A program made the position numbers and the translations under genes. Shown in pieces: positions 41,520-49,104 of a stretch of 64,000 bases of DNA (its first letter is position 1; each line of letters opens with the position of its first letter). The stretch is from Candidatus Kapaibacterium sp. (GTDB lineage Bacteria > Bacteroidota > Ignavibacteria > Kapaibacteriales > UBA2268), in NCBI GenBank assembly GCA_013414795.1, contig CP058732.1, positions 1 to 64,000 on the forward strand. The letters are read 5' to 3'. Under the pieces are notes generated by a model that was not told the origin of the DNA, made no database searches, and saw only the letters and a list, made by a program, of their open reading frames with translations.

Positions 41520-42084
41520 ATTTTTTCACTTCATCAAGAAGGTTGGCAAAACCTTTTTCAATCCCTTTACGATACGTGCTCATTGAGAATTCTCCGGTTT
41601 TTAATTCGGTTTTAGAAACCTTTTGTTCATGCAGTTTTGAAGCAATTTCAAAAAGATATACCAGCTCTTGAAACTCCGTAAAAACACAGCCAGCAAAGTC
41701 TGTATGGATGAAGAATTTTTCCTTTGAAAAACTTATTCGCCGAAAGCCACGCAACCAGCCTTGTTTCTGTCCGGTGCTGGTAATATAAACTGCAAATGGT
41801 AGAGGTTTATTGGGATTTATCAAAAAAGCAGCAATTTCCTCTCTTTTTACAAACTGCACACCATTTTCGGACAATATCCAGTTTTTGCGCCGGAAATTTT
41901 GGTCTTGGAAAAACGCAGCACAAAAGGGACATAACACATTGCCGTATTGCAATTCAGAATAGGCCGTGAAAGTATCTGACGGCTTGAATTGATGTCCGTT
42001 TTTAGTGTATGTTCCGCATAGTACACAATATCCACTTTCAGAGCCATCTTTTATTGGTTGCAAAAAATATGATATTGCTTTCAT
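41476..42084 (-). CDS. csf1: Csf1-like protein with zinc finger, type IV CRISPR system (202 aa)
   Basis: The protein has a four-cysteine zinc finger, C20-x2-C23 (GYCVLCG) and C52-x2-C55 (VLCPFCA). Length, the zinc finger and first place in the cassette match Csf1, the signature large-subunit-like protein of type IV systems. Near the C-terminus lies KYVSQPNWEIVVYVI, which is duplicated after the methyltransferase gene. GGGGAA precedes the ATG. It starts 18 bases after the SSB-like gene, so it has no promoter of its own. Confidence 0.78.
   Translation of the reverse strand: MKAISYFLQPIKDGSESGYCVLCGTYTKNGHQFKPSDTFTAYSELQYGNVLCPFCAAFFQDQNFRRKNWILSENGVQFVKREEIAAFLINPNKPLPFAVYITSTGQKQGWLRGFRRISFSKEKFFIHTDFAGCVFTEFQELVYLFEIASKLHEQKVSKTELKTGEFSMSTYRKGIEKGFANLLDEVKKYVSQPNWEIVVYVI
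41477..41524 (-). repeat. 48-bp direct repeat, proximal copy (csf1 3' end / methyltransferase start)
   Basis: This is the intact csf1 3' terminus and also contains the methyltransferase ATG at 41519. It pairs with 40772-40819 at a distance of 705 bp, an exact multiple of three. Most of the nine differences are at third positions of csf1 codons. Confidence 0.9.
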
Positions 42085-42102
42085 TTTGTTCCCCGCAAAA
42101 TG

Positions 42103-42672
42103 TTAAAATGGTAAATCTTCATCATCAACAACAGATACAGTATCATCTGCTTCTTCATCTTTGATTAAATCCTTTTTGGGATCGAACGGCTTGAGTTCAT
42201 ACAAAACATTAAACCATTTGTCAACAATCTTCTTAAGGTGAGCAATCTTTTCCTCACCATCCTTCCCGTTAAATTTCAAATCAGAAAACTTGTATTTCCA
42301 CCTAAGATATGCACCGTTCCATCTGACAAATATGTTTAAGTTGCTCTCCTTCTTCTTCATGATTAACCGGATGTGATTGTTGCCAGCGGTCAATTCGTTG
42401 GGGGGAACAGACAACAATTGATTCAAAAGCTTAAACGCTAGCCAACTATACTTGCCAAATTCAAGGCAGTAGACGTAACCGTCCTCAATGTAAATGTCAA
42501 TCTTTTTCTGTGGTTTTCCTTTGAACTCATACTCATGAGTATTGATTCCAAGGAAAGTTCCTTCAAATCCCGGGTAGGTTTGCCCATCAACGATAAACCC
42601 ACCGTCGTCCTTGTCAATATTTACAAACTGGATTTGCTCCTTAGCCAGTTTATCTTTTGATATAGCACCCAT
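42103..42672 (-). CDS. Phage single-stranded DNA-binding-like protein (189 aa)
   Basis: The C-terminus ends VVDDEDLPF, the acidic tip with terminal Phe used by SSB proteins to recruit replication partners. The preceding 150 residues are beta-rich with aromatic residues (VYCLEFGKYSWLAFKLLNQL), consistent with an OB-fold, though not a classical SSB by sequence. AAGGAGG precedes the ATG. It lies beside the recombination nuclease and just upstream of csf1. Confidence 0.75.
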   Translation of the reverse strand: MGAISKDKLAKEQIQFVNIDKDDGGFIVDGQTYPGFEGTFLGINTHEYEFKGKPQKKIDIYIEDGYVYCLEFGKYSWLAFKLLNQLLSVPPNELTAGNNHIRLIMKKKESNLNIFVRWNGAYLRWKYKFSDLKFNGKDGEEKIAHLKKIVDKWFNVLYELKPFDPKKDLIKDEEADDTVSVVDDEDLPF

Positions 42673-42682
42673 TGTAACCTCC

Positions 42683-43321
42683 TTATTTAATGACTAAAGT
42701 TGATTTTTGGAAAATTCGAAGTCCAGGAATTGAACGCACGCCCGCTTGAATCGCTTGTCGAACTTTGGTTTCGTTCAGTTCCAGATATTCAAGCGGAATT
42801 TTTGAAAAGTCCTCTACTTCAAATGTCCAAATCATACGCAGAGAAGAAGATTTTTCTGAAAGCGCAGCTGCCTTTTGTTCAATCTCGGCTAATTGTTGTA
42901 TTTTTGTAATTTGATCTGCGTCGTTCTGAGTTTGCGCACGGCGTAGTTCTTCTTCTTGGCGACGCCTCTCTTCTTCGATGCGGCGAAGTTCTTCGAGGCG
43001 TCGTCTCTCTTTTTCCTCTTCATATTTTTGAATCTGTGATCGCAGAGATTTGACCGCGTTGTTCAGCTCGTTGGTTAGAGATTTTGCGAAGTCGTCGATT
43101 TGCTTCTTGCGATCCAGAAGCGGCTTAGTAACCTCTTTCCTTTTCTCCTCGATGAAAGTCTCGATTTGCTTCGCTTCCTTAACAAGCTTTTTCCCACGCT
43201 CGAGTGTTTCGTCATTATGCACGACAAAATTCTTGCAAGCATTAGCTAGCGCGTCGATTTGCTGTTTTGCAGTTGCAATGACTTCCAGCCCGTTGGGTTG
43301 GACTTTTTGCATTGTTTCCAT
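42683..43321 (-). CDS. Coiled-coil phage recombination-associated protein (212 aa)
   Basis: A long Arg/Glu-rich coiled coil (about residues 90-135) is followed by a conserved C-terminal domain, WTFEVEDFSKIPLEYL then VRQAIQAGVRSIPGLRI. This domain recurs in phage early regions next to RecB-like exonucleases and recombinases. It lies between the nuclease and the SSB-like gene. The precise function is unknown. AGGAGG precedes the ATG. Confidence 0.75.
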   Translation of the reverse strand: METMQKVQPNGLEVIATAKQQIDALANACKNFVVHNDETLERGKKLVKEAKQIETFIEEKRKEVTKPLLDRKKQIDDFAKSLTNELNNAVKSLRSQIQKYEEEKERRRLEELRRIEEERRRQEEELRRAQTQNDADQITKIQQLAEIEQKAAALSEKSSSLRMIWTFEVEDFSKIPLEYLELNETKVRQAIQAGVRSIPGLRIFQKSTLVIK

Positions 43322-44421
43322 TATGCCTCCTCCTTAAGTTGTTGAAAAAATGAGTCAAGTTCAGATAAAACATCAGATGCTACCTCTACGGCAGTCATCT
43401 CTTCGTTAGAAACATCAGAGATTTGTATATCTTTCTTAACTGTTCCATTTTCTGGAACCTCGTTCTCTTGAACAATTGAATTTTGTGGAGAGAACTTATT
43501 TCTAATAAGATCGGCATAATCAACAAATTTCACGCGATCTGAATTGTCTGAGTTGAGTTTCAAAACCCCATCAAAAACTTTGAAAGTGTGATTTTTGATA
43601 GAGTCATCAACTTGATAAATTGCGAGATAATTAAGAATCCTAAACGCCTCTTTGCTCTGTGTCTGGTCCTTTAATGAATATTTCGAATCACTTTCACTTG
43701 TCCATTCTTTCGGAGCCCAATTGAACAATTTGATAGGTGTTTGAGTAAGCTCGGGAAAATTCTCTTCGACAAGTAAGCGATAAAAATGAAGTTGAGCCTC
43801 ATGGCTACGGTAAAACCCGTGCCTGCCCGTTTTCCAGTCGATGATAGCCAGAACCCTTTGAGTTTGCGAGTCCCTTTTCAATTTTTTTCCATTCACACCG
43901 CTACCTATACTCATCCAACCTATTGCATCAATGGTCCCAGCGAACTTGTATTTGGTTGAGACCAAAGGTAATTCTACTGCGATAGGTTCAAACGAGTAAT
44001 CATGAATAAAACACGCAAGGGAGAAAAGGTCTTCTTTGAGTCTTTGTACCCAAAAATCAGTTGGGAAATTAATGTTATTCGCATAGCGATACGTTGCAAC
44101 GCGTGCCTCGATAGTTGATAAATCGATTTGTTTGGAGCGAATAAAGTCAGCAACGATCATACTAAATAGAATACCATAATGTGCTGCTTGATTTCGCCGT
44201 TCGATCGCCTGTTCGTAACCCCAATGAGCTATCCATCTAACCAACCACTCCTCCATCGGAAGAGTGTTTGCAAGAATCGTTGTAACTGAGGGTAACTTCA
44301 AAAGGCTTCCATTATACATTGCAAAGTAAAATCTTTCTTTGTCGACTCTACTTCTGTAAATGGTATAGTTCACATTCAGAGAAGTCGAGAAGAAAGGCTG
44401 AATAATTTCAAAGTTTTCCAT
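43321..44421 (-). CDS. RecB/Cas4-like PD-(D/E)XK exonuclease (366 aa)
   Basis: The nuclease core reads FAGTIDAIGW (Asp), then AIIDWKTGRHGFYRSHEAQLHFY, giving the D...D-x-K...Q signature of RecB-family nucleases. It lacks the Fe-S cysteines of true Cas4. The C-terminal 90 residues are acidic and likely disordered. It would resect phage DNA ends for recombination with the neighbouring SSB-like protein. The ATG at 44421 has GGGAGG immediately upstream and is preferred over 44433. Confidence 0.85.
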   Translation of the reverse strand: MENFEIIQPFFSTSLNVNYTIYRSRVDKERFYFAMYNGSLLKLPSVTTILANTLPMEEWLVRWIAHWGYEQAIERRNQAAHYGILFSMIVADFIRSKQIDLSTIEARVATYRYANNINFPTDFWVQRLKEDLFSLACFIHDYSFEPIAVELPLVSTKYKFAGTIDAIGWMSIGSGVNGKKLKRDSQTQRVLAIIDWKTGRHGFYRSHEAQLHFYRLLVEENFPELTQTPIKLFNWAPKEWTSESDSKYSLKDQTQSKEAFRILNYLAIYQVDDSIKNHTFKVFDGVLKLNSDNSDRVKFVDYADLIRNKFSPQNSIVQENEVPENGTVKKDIQISDVSNEEMTAVEVASDVLSELDSFFQQLKEEA

Positions 44422-44432
44422 ATTCCCTCCCA

Positions 44433-44666
44433 TTAATTTTTAATGATTGAATTAAACTTATGATGAGCCTTTTCAATAGCTTCCCATTCGTTTCTCGCTT
44501 CAACAGTCAGGCAAGGGTAAATCTCCCTTGCCCTACTCTTTGCCAAGATTTTTAAGTTAGTTCCGTAAATGTAAATGTTGGTTCCAATCTGATATCTAGG
44601 TTGCTCGAAGGATAAACGATACACTTTAAATTGCTTTTTGCCGTTATTTTGAGCTAATGTAGTCAT
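44433..44666 (-). CDS. Hypothetical early protein (77 aa)
   Basis: Not recognised. This small basic protein has VYRLSFEQPRYQIGTNIYIYG and a C-terminal helix. AAGGAGGAG precedes the ATG, which overlaps the upstream stop by four bases. It is part of the tightly packed early operon. Confidence 0.7.
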   Translation of the reverse strand: MTTLAQNNGKKQFKVYRLSFEQPRYQIGTNIYIYGTNLKILAKSRAREIYPCLTVEARNEWEAIEKAHHKFNSIIKN

Positions 44667-45004
44667 TTCTCCTCCTTACTTTCAATTTCCACAAATTTTA
44701 TTTGTAGTTTGTTGAGTTTCTCTAAAACTGCATCAGAGATGTGTTTTTGAAAATCCAAAAGTGCCTCGAGAAGTTTGTTATATAAAATTATCGCTTCGGA
44801 TTGAGTGTAGATTCTATATTGAAAAGTGCGAAGCAGAATGTGATTAAGAGAAGGCAAGATATTGTTAGGATGAATGGTTGCGCTATTCTCTTTCTCTTGG
44901 AATACAACAGCTTTGTAATCCAGCAAAGAGAAATACTTTTCGCGGAGAACATTAGCCTGTTCAATCAAGGCTAGTTTTTCCTTTAATTCAGGACCTTGGT
45001 TCAT
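44663..45004 (-). CDS. Hypothetical helical early protein (113 aa)
   Basis: Not recognised. The protein is almost entirely helical with coiled-coil-like stretches and ends in EIESKEEK. It overlaps its neighbours by four bases on each side. The size and pattern resemble those of the next gene upstream; the two may be partners. Confidence 0.65.
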   Translation of the reverse strand: MNQGPELKEKLALIEQANVLREKYFSLLDYKAVVFQEKENSATIHPNNILPSLNHILLRTFQYRIYTQSEAIILYNKLLEALLDFQKHISDAVLEKLNKLQIKFVEIESKEEK

Positions 45005-45303
45005 ATCTCCTCCCCAATTTGTTTGATTAGAGTTTTAGTTTGATTAAACACACTTTCCAGTTGCTCGTTGAGCGATTTAGAAAACGCTTCTTCAACAGGT
45101 GCAGACAACGAAGCAAGCAGTTCATCAGAAAGTGAAGAGTAAAATCGCAGTTGATCTTTCCACAGAGAAGCAATATAGCCTCCCGATTCCTTTTTGGTTT
45201 GAAGAAGAGCGAAAAGGGTAATTAGGTTATCTCGCAGCGATTCGAGTTTCTCAATGAGTGGCGCTTTTGATGCCAAATCATCAAAAAAGTTTGGCGAATT
45301 CAT
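45001..45303 (-). CDS. Hypothetical helical early protein (100 aa)
   Basis: Not recognised. This helical protein begins MNSPNFFDDLASKAPLIEKL. It overlaps both neighbours by four bases, so translation is coupled. No membrane segment or known motif is seen. Confidence 0.65.
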   Translation of the reverse strand: MNSPNFFDDLASKAPLIEKLESLRDNLITLFALLQTKKESGGYIASLWKDQLRFYSSLSDELLASLSAPVEEAFSKSLNEQLESVFNQTKTLIKQIGEEI

Positions 45304-45659
45304 AAATTCTCCTTAATTTTGTGAGACATTCTGTGTGATGTCACCCCCTTGTTGGCGTTTCCATTGTGGTGGGTAGCCTTCAAGGGGGCTTTGTTTAAAT
45401 TCAATAGAGAATCAAAGAAAGATTCTGGGATTCGTTCGTTAGGTCGAGGCGAAGATAAAAATCGATCCAATTCCTTTTTTTGAACCTCTTCGAGGGCAAG
45501 CCGTTCCGCCTCAAGGAAAGCCTCAATGGAGAACTTTTTACGATTCCCAGAAATCTGAGTAGGTACAAGAAGGCCTCGGCGCACCCAATCATACAGCAAA
45601 TGTTTGCTGGTACCAGTAAGCCGAGACAATTGATTAATAGTGTACCTATGATAGTCCAT
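45300..45659 (-). CDS. MerR-type HTH regulator (119 aa)
   Basis: The N-terminus, YTINQLSRLTGTSKHLLYDW followed by VRRGLLVPTQISGNRKKFS, is a MerR/excisionase-type winged HTH. The C-terminus is unstructured and basic. As the second gene of the early operon it may act as an early regulator or as an excisionase for the tyrosine integrase. It overlaps the upstream HTH gene by 14 bases. Confidence 0.8.
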   Translation of the reverse strand: MDYHRYTINQLSRLTGTSKHLLYDWVRRGLLVPTQISGNRKKFSIEAFLEAERLALEEVQKKELDRFLSSPRPNERIPESFFDSLLNLNKAPLKATHHNGNANKGVTSHRMSHKIKENL

Positions 45660-45882
45660 TGAAGCGTTTCAATTGTTCCTTAATAAATTCAAGTTTCAGT
45701 TTAGCTCGTTGGTTCCGTTCGTTTTGTTCTTTGATATAATCACGGAGCACATTTTCCAAGAGGTCAATAGTAAATTCATCATTGCGTTTCAATCGCTGAT
45801 AAACATTTTGCCTTGTGATGCCAAGTTTGCGGGCAACAAGCTGAATAACACCGCGAGGCAGGTAAACTTTTTTGGTTTTCAT
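45646..45882 (-). CDS. Cro-like HTH protein, first gene of early operon (78 aa)
   Basis: This short HTH protein has GVIQLVARKLGITRQNVYQR (residues about 11-30) and a charged helical tail. It is transcribed away from the CI-type repressor gene across a 363-bp control region. This is the position of a Cro-like regulator. GGAGG stands before the ATG. Confidence 0.8.
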   Translation of the reverse strand: MKTKKVYLPRGVIQLVARKLGITRQNVYQRLKRNDEFTIDLLENVLRDYIKEQNERNQRAKLKLEFIKEQLKRFNGLS

Positions 45883-46245
45883 AGAACCTCCAATGGAAAA
45901 TTTTGATTTTTACAATTTTTTTTGTAATTTTGTTGAAGTTTTTTTGAAAAATTGAATTTAAATTTTGAAAAATGAAATATTGACATTATAAAATCGTAAG
46001 TTTGTATTATGAAATAGAAATATGAATAAGAGAAAATCAAATGATAACTTTTTGTTTTTTGGGTTTTGGTTTTGTTTTGATTATCGTTTTTCATTTTTGT
46101 TTTCCAAATCATTTTGTTTTTCCTTTTGCAATAAATTTTCTCTGTTTCCTATATTGTTCATTACAAAATTAAGAAATTAATCTTAAATATGCAAATTTTT
46201 TTTTGCAAAAAATAGATTTTTTTTTAAAATTTTTTAGGTGTAATC
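45883..46245. promoter_or_regulatory. Lysogeny/early switch region
   Basis: This divergent region lies between the Cro-like and CI-like genes. It contains dyads TTACAA-N6-TTGTAA (45910-45927) and TGCAAA-N6-TTTGCA (46190-46207), candidate operators. TTGACA at 45980 is followed by TAAGTTTG (45997-46004), a match to the Bacteroidota -7 element TAnnTTTG, and by TATTAT at 46005. That would drive the CI operon with a long leader. A 77-codon minus frame across the region has no coding character. Confidence 0.6.
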
Positions 46246-46731
46246 GTGGAAAATGAATTAAAGGTTGAGGATTTGATTGAGCGATTAAAGGAATATTTTA
46301 ATGCCAAAACACTGGCAGACTTAAGCAAACATCTTGGTATAAAAGAAGTAACATTGGCCGGATGGAAGTATAGAAATTCTTTTGATTTGGTTCGAATGTT
46401 CCCAAGATTAAAAGGCATTGATTGGCATTGGTTAATAACCGGTCAAGGGGAAATGACTTATGATTCTCGGAAACAAAAAGAGTTAGTTGCCCAGGTCGAA
46501 TATCTTTTGAGACAAATAAAAAGATTAGAAGAAGAGAATGATTTATTAAAAGCAATGATTAAGAATTTGCTTGCTGGCAAAGAAGAAGGTAAAGAGCCAG
46601 AAAACATTGAAGAAACAGTTAAAGTACCTATGATTAATCTGCCCGATGAAACTGAGATATACAAGCGAGAAATGGAAAAGGGTGGCGGGATTTATGCAAG
46701 AGAAGGTAAGAGAAAGGAAAAAAAACAATAA
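46246..46731 (+). CDS. CI-type phage repressor, HTH part (161 aa)
   Basis: Residues 5-70 match the CI-repressor HTH family (TLADLSKHLGIKEVTLAGWK ... IDWHWLITGQGEM). A leucine-zipper-like coiled coil (about 78-108) and a charged tail follow. There is no S24 peptidase domain; a separate S24 gene lies 2 kb downstream. The start is GTG at 46246 with AGGTG upstream. It probably represses the early operon by binding the 45883-46245 region and leads the lysogeny operon. Confidence 0.88.
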   Translation: MENELKVEDLIERLKEYFNAKTLADLSKHLGIKEVTLAGWKYRNSFDLVRMFPRLKGIDWHWLITGQGEMTYDSRKQKELVAQVEYLLRQIKRLEEENDLLKAMIKNLLAGKEEGKEPENIEETVKVPMINLPDETEIYKREMEKGGGIYAREGKRKEKKQ

Positions 46732-46749
46732 TAATAAAAGGATTGGCTT

Positions 46750-47721
46750 ATGTATCAAGATCGAATTGATTTATACAAAGAAATCGAGAAGAAACAGAAT
46801 AGCAAGTTAATTGTTTACGTTACTAGCGATAGGGGAGGATTTGAAGGTCAAATATCCCAAGATATATTACCCATATTTACAGAGCATCTTAACAAAATTG
46901 GGAAAACAAAAAAAATTTCACTGTATATTTATACACAAGGGGGTGAGTTTTGCGCAGCTTGGAGTTTGGTGAATTTGATTCGAAGTTACTGCAAAGTGTT
47001 TGAGGTTATTGTGCCGTTTCGATGTCTGAGTGCAGGGACTTTGATTTGTCTAGGTGCGGATAAGATAATAATGACAAAACAAGCTTTGTTGGGTCCAATC
47101 GATCCAAGTTTGAATGGCTCACTTAATCCTATAAGTCCAATTAACCCCGGGGTCCCTATCCCCGTGAGTGCAGAAGCAATCAACGCATACTTAGAAATAG
47201 CCAAAAAAGAACTTGGAATAAAAGACCCTATTGCTTTATCCAATATTTTGATTGATTTAGCTCAAAAGGTACATCCTATAGTCCTAGGTCAAGTATTTAG
47301 GCTTCGAGCCCAAATTCAAATGTTGGCAAGACGTTTATTACGGCATCAAAATTTAAAACAAGGCCAAATAGAAAAAATCGTGAAATTTCTTTGTAGTGAA
47401 TCGGGAAGTCACGATTACACCATTAACAGAAAAGAAGCCAAGAATGAATTGGGATTAAACATAGAAAAACCAGATGATAATTTTTATCAGTTAATAAAAA
47501 AGGTTTACGACAATATTTGCCAGGAGTTGGAACTTCTGTCTCCTTGGAATATTAATTTGTTTTTAGGCAATGAAAACGAGAAAGAATTTTGTTTTCGTAG
47601 AGCATTAATAGAATCGATAGAATATGGTTCTAACGTTTTTGTTTCTGAAGGAAAATATATAAGGGAAAATGGCCAAATAACGACCAAATTGGATTATGAT
47701 GGTTGGAAATACCTTGTATAA
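46750..47721 (+). CDS. SDH-family (ClpP/SppA-like) serine protease (323 aa)
   Basis: The protein belongs to the serine-dehydrogenase-proteinase/ClpP-fold group. It has the oxyanion Gly pair in YTQGGEFCAAW, a nucleophile Ser94 in CLSAGTLICLGADKI, and ALLGPIDPS. No signal peptide is present, so it acts in the cytoplasm. It lies between the HTH repressor and the S24 peptidase genes, 18 bases after the repressor. It may process regulatory or structural proteins or take part in defence. The substrate is unknown. Confidence 0.85.
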   Translation: MYQDRIDLYKEIEKKQNSKLIVYVTSDRGGFEGQISQDILPIFTEHLNKIGKTKKISLYIYTQGGEFCAAWSLVNLIRSYCKVFEVIVPFRCLSAGTLICLGADKIIMTKQALLGPIDPSLNGSLNPISPINPGVPIPVSAEAINAYLEIAKKELGIKDPIALSNILIDLAQKVHPIVLGQVFRLRAQIQMLARRLLRHQNLKQGQIEKIVKFLCSESGSHDYTINRKEAKNELGLNIEKPDDNFYQLIKKVYDNICQELELLSPWNINLFLGNENEKEFCFRRALIESIEYGSNVFVSEGKYIRENGQITTKLDYDGWKYLV

Positions 47722-47747
47722 TAAATTTTTTTTGTTATTTTAGTATT

Positions 47748-47945
47748 ATGGAAATTAATAAAGCAGAAAATTGGGTTTCGTTTTATACTGGATACCCCGC
47801 AAGCATCAAGGAATATACAGGAATGCCTTTTAATTTTCACCTGGATTCATATACACTAATAGAAAGAAAATTATTTTTATATCAAAACAAAAAAGATTTT
47901 ACTTCTAAGGAACAAAATCAAGTTCAAAATAAATTGATAAAATAA
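47748..47945 (+). CDS. Hypothetical protein in lysogeny operon (65 aa)
   Basis: Not recognised. The ATG at 47748 is preferred over an earlier TTG because the upstream extension is hydrophobic noise. The protein reads MEINKAENWVSFYTGYPASI. It lies between the protease and lipoprotein genes. Codon use is similar to its neighbours. Confidence 0.5.
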   Translation: MEINKAENWVSFYTGYPASIKEYTGMPFNFHLDSYTLIERKLFLYQNKKDFTSKEQNQVQNKLIK

Positions 47946-48019
47946 ATAACTAAAAGGATTTGGAAAAACAAAATATATCGATAATCTGTCGGTTTTTTTT
48001 CATAAACTAAAGGTGTCTT

Positions 48020-48541
48020 ATGAAACGGTTTTTCTTCTTTTTCTTTGTCCTTTCGTTTTTGCTTCTCTCTTGTGGTGAAAGCCCAGAGAAGTATAACAAA
48101 CGTGCGTTTGCTGTAATTGACTCTATCAATGAAGCTACGGATATGTTTTTCACTTTTGCCTCGTCTTGTCAATCGATGTGGCGGTCTGTTATTTTTGACC
48201 ACGAATATTCTCACCCAATAACGGGCGAAAAAAAGTATTGTTCAGACTTTAACATTGGAATAATGTACTATCTTGAGGATATGAAACCTTTTGATTCATT
48301 GACCAAGAAAACTATTTTGCCTAAAATCGATAGCCTATTTGGAACGATTAAAGAACCACCTAAAAACTCTCAAAAGATTTTTGAGTTAGCAAAAGAAGTA
48401 TATGCTATTAATAAACAAGCTTATGAACTTTCTTTTAAACCAAGTGGTTCTTTAAACAGTTATACAGAGAACATTAATACTTTGTTTAGAAAATACAAGG
48501 AATTAAAAAGTCAAATAGACATAGAAAAGAAAACGAATTAA
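48020..48541 (+). CDS. Prophage-encoded lipoprotein (173 aa)
   Basis: A signal sequence ends in the lipobox LLSC, with the lipidated Cys at residue 18. A helical soluble domain of about 155 residues follows, with no known family. AAAGGTG precedes the ATG. A surface lipoprotein made from the lysogeny operon fits a superinfection-exclusion or lysogenic-conversion role; this is inference. Confidence 0.75.
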   Translation: MKRFFFFFFVLSFLLLSCGESPEKYNKRAFAVIDSINEATDMFFTFASSCQSMWRSVIFDHEYSHPITGEKKYCSDFNIGIMYYLEDMKPFDSLTKKTILPKIDSLFGTIKEPPKNSQKIFELAKEVYAINKQAYELSFKPSGSLNSYTENINTLFRKYKELKSQIDIEKKTN

Positions 48542-48547
48542 TTTTGT

Positions 48548-48649
48548 TTTGAAATAGTTTAGAAACTATTTCAAATTTATTTTGAGACGATTTCAGAACA
48601 ATTTTGAAATAATTTTAAAATTATTTCCTTTTCGTAAAAACACGAAAAG
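48548..48649. promoter_or_regulatory. Three palindromes upstream of the S24 peptidase gene
   Basis: A 28-nt palindrome with arms TTTGAAATAGTTT and AAACTATTTCAAA lies at 48548-48575. A related 22-nt palindrome (arms GAAATAATTT and AAATTATTTC) lies at 48606-48627, with the GAAATA starts 55 bp apart. A third hairpin, CTTTTCGT/ACGAAAAG, lies at 48628-48649. No T-run follows any of them, so operators are more likely than terminators. A local promoter for the S24/integrase pair is plausible. Confidence 0.65.
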
Positions 48650-48684
48650 CCCAAATTGCTAAATTCAAAAGCAGGAGATGTCAA

Positions 48685-49104
48685 ATGGTAGAAACTGTAT
48701 CAGTTCCTTGTTATGTCAGTTGTGTTTCTTGCGGCAATGGCGTTCCTTTCTTTGATGGTGTTGAATATAAGGATGTGCCAGTTGAATATGTTAAAGATTT
48801 GGTTTATCCGTTAATTGTTAGGATTTCAGGAAGTTCAATGGAGCCTTTTTATTACAATGGTGATTTTGTATTAGTTGACTTAGAGGCAGAGCCCAGAAAC
48901 GGTGATGTAATATTGATATTCCTTAACGGAGAGTTTTTTATTAAACGGTTGGAATTTAAAAATGGTAAAATAACATTGGCATCGGCAAATTATTTGTTCC
49001 CGAAGATTGTATTATGTGACTTTGATGAGTGGCGGATCGTAGGCGTTTGTAGAAAAAAATTGGAGGGAGAAAAAAGCAATGCCAAGGTATTCTCAACCCA
49101 GTGA
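48685..49104 (+). CDS. Free-standing S24 (LexA/UmuD-like) peptidase (139 aa)
   Basis: This is the S24 fold without a DNA-binding domain. The nucleophile Ser lies in RISGSSMEPFYYNGD and the general-base Lys in EFFIKRLEF. A possible self-cleavage site is the Cys-Gly in SCGNGVPF, near the N-terminus. Such proteins respond to RecA filaments by self-cleavage. It could act with the HTH-only repressor as a split SOS-responsive switch. AGGAG precedes the ATG. The gene overlaps the integrase gene by 26 bases. Confidence 0.88.
   Translation: MVETVSVPCYVSCVSCGNGVPFFDGVEYKDVPVEYVKDLVYPLIVRISGSSMEPFYYNGDFVLVDLEAEPRNGDVILIFLNGEFFIKRLEFKNGKITLASANYLFPKIVLCDFDEWRIVGVCRKKLEGEKSNAKVFSTQ

Noticed and set aside
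43321-44421. Cas4 adaptation nuclease for the csf cassette
   Set aside because: The nuclease core fits RecB, but the Fe-S cysteines of Cas4 are absent and it sits with phage recombination genes.
45879-46112. 77-codon minus-strand frame upstream of the Cro-like gene
   Set aside because: It lies in the divergent control region and is dominated by Phe, Lys, Asn and Tyr from AT-rich DNA, with no ribosome site.
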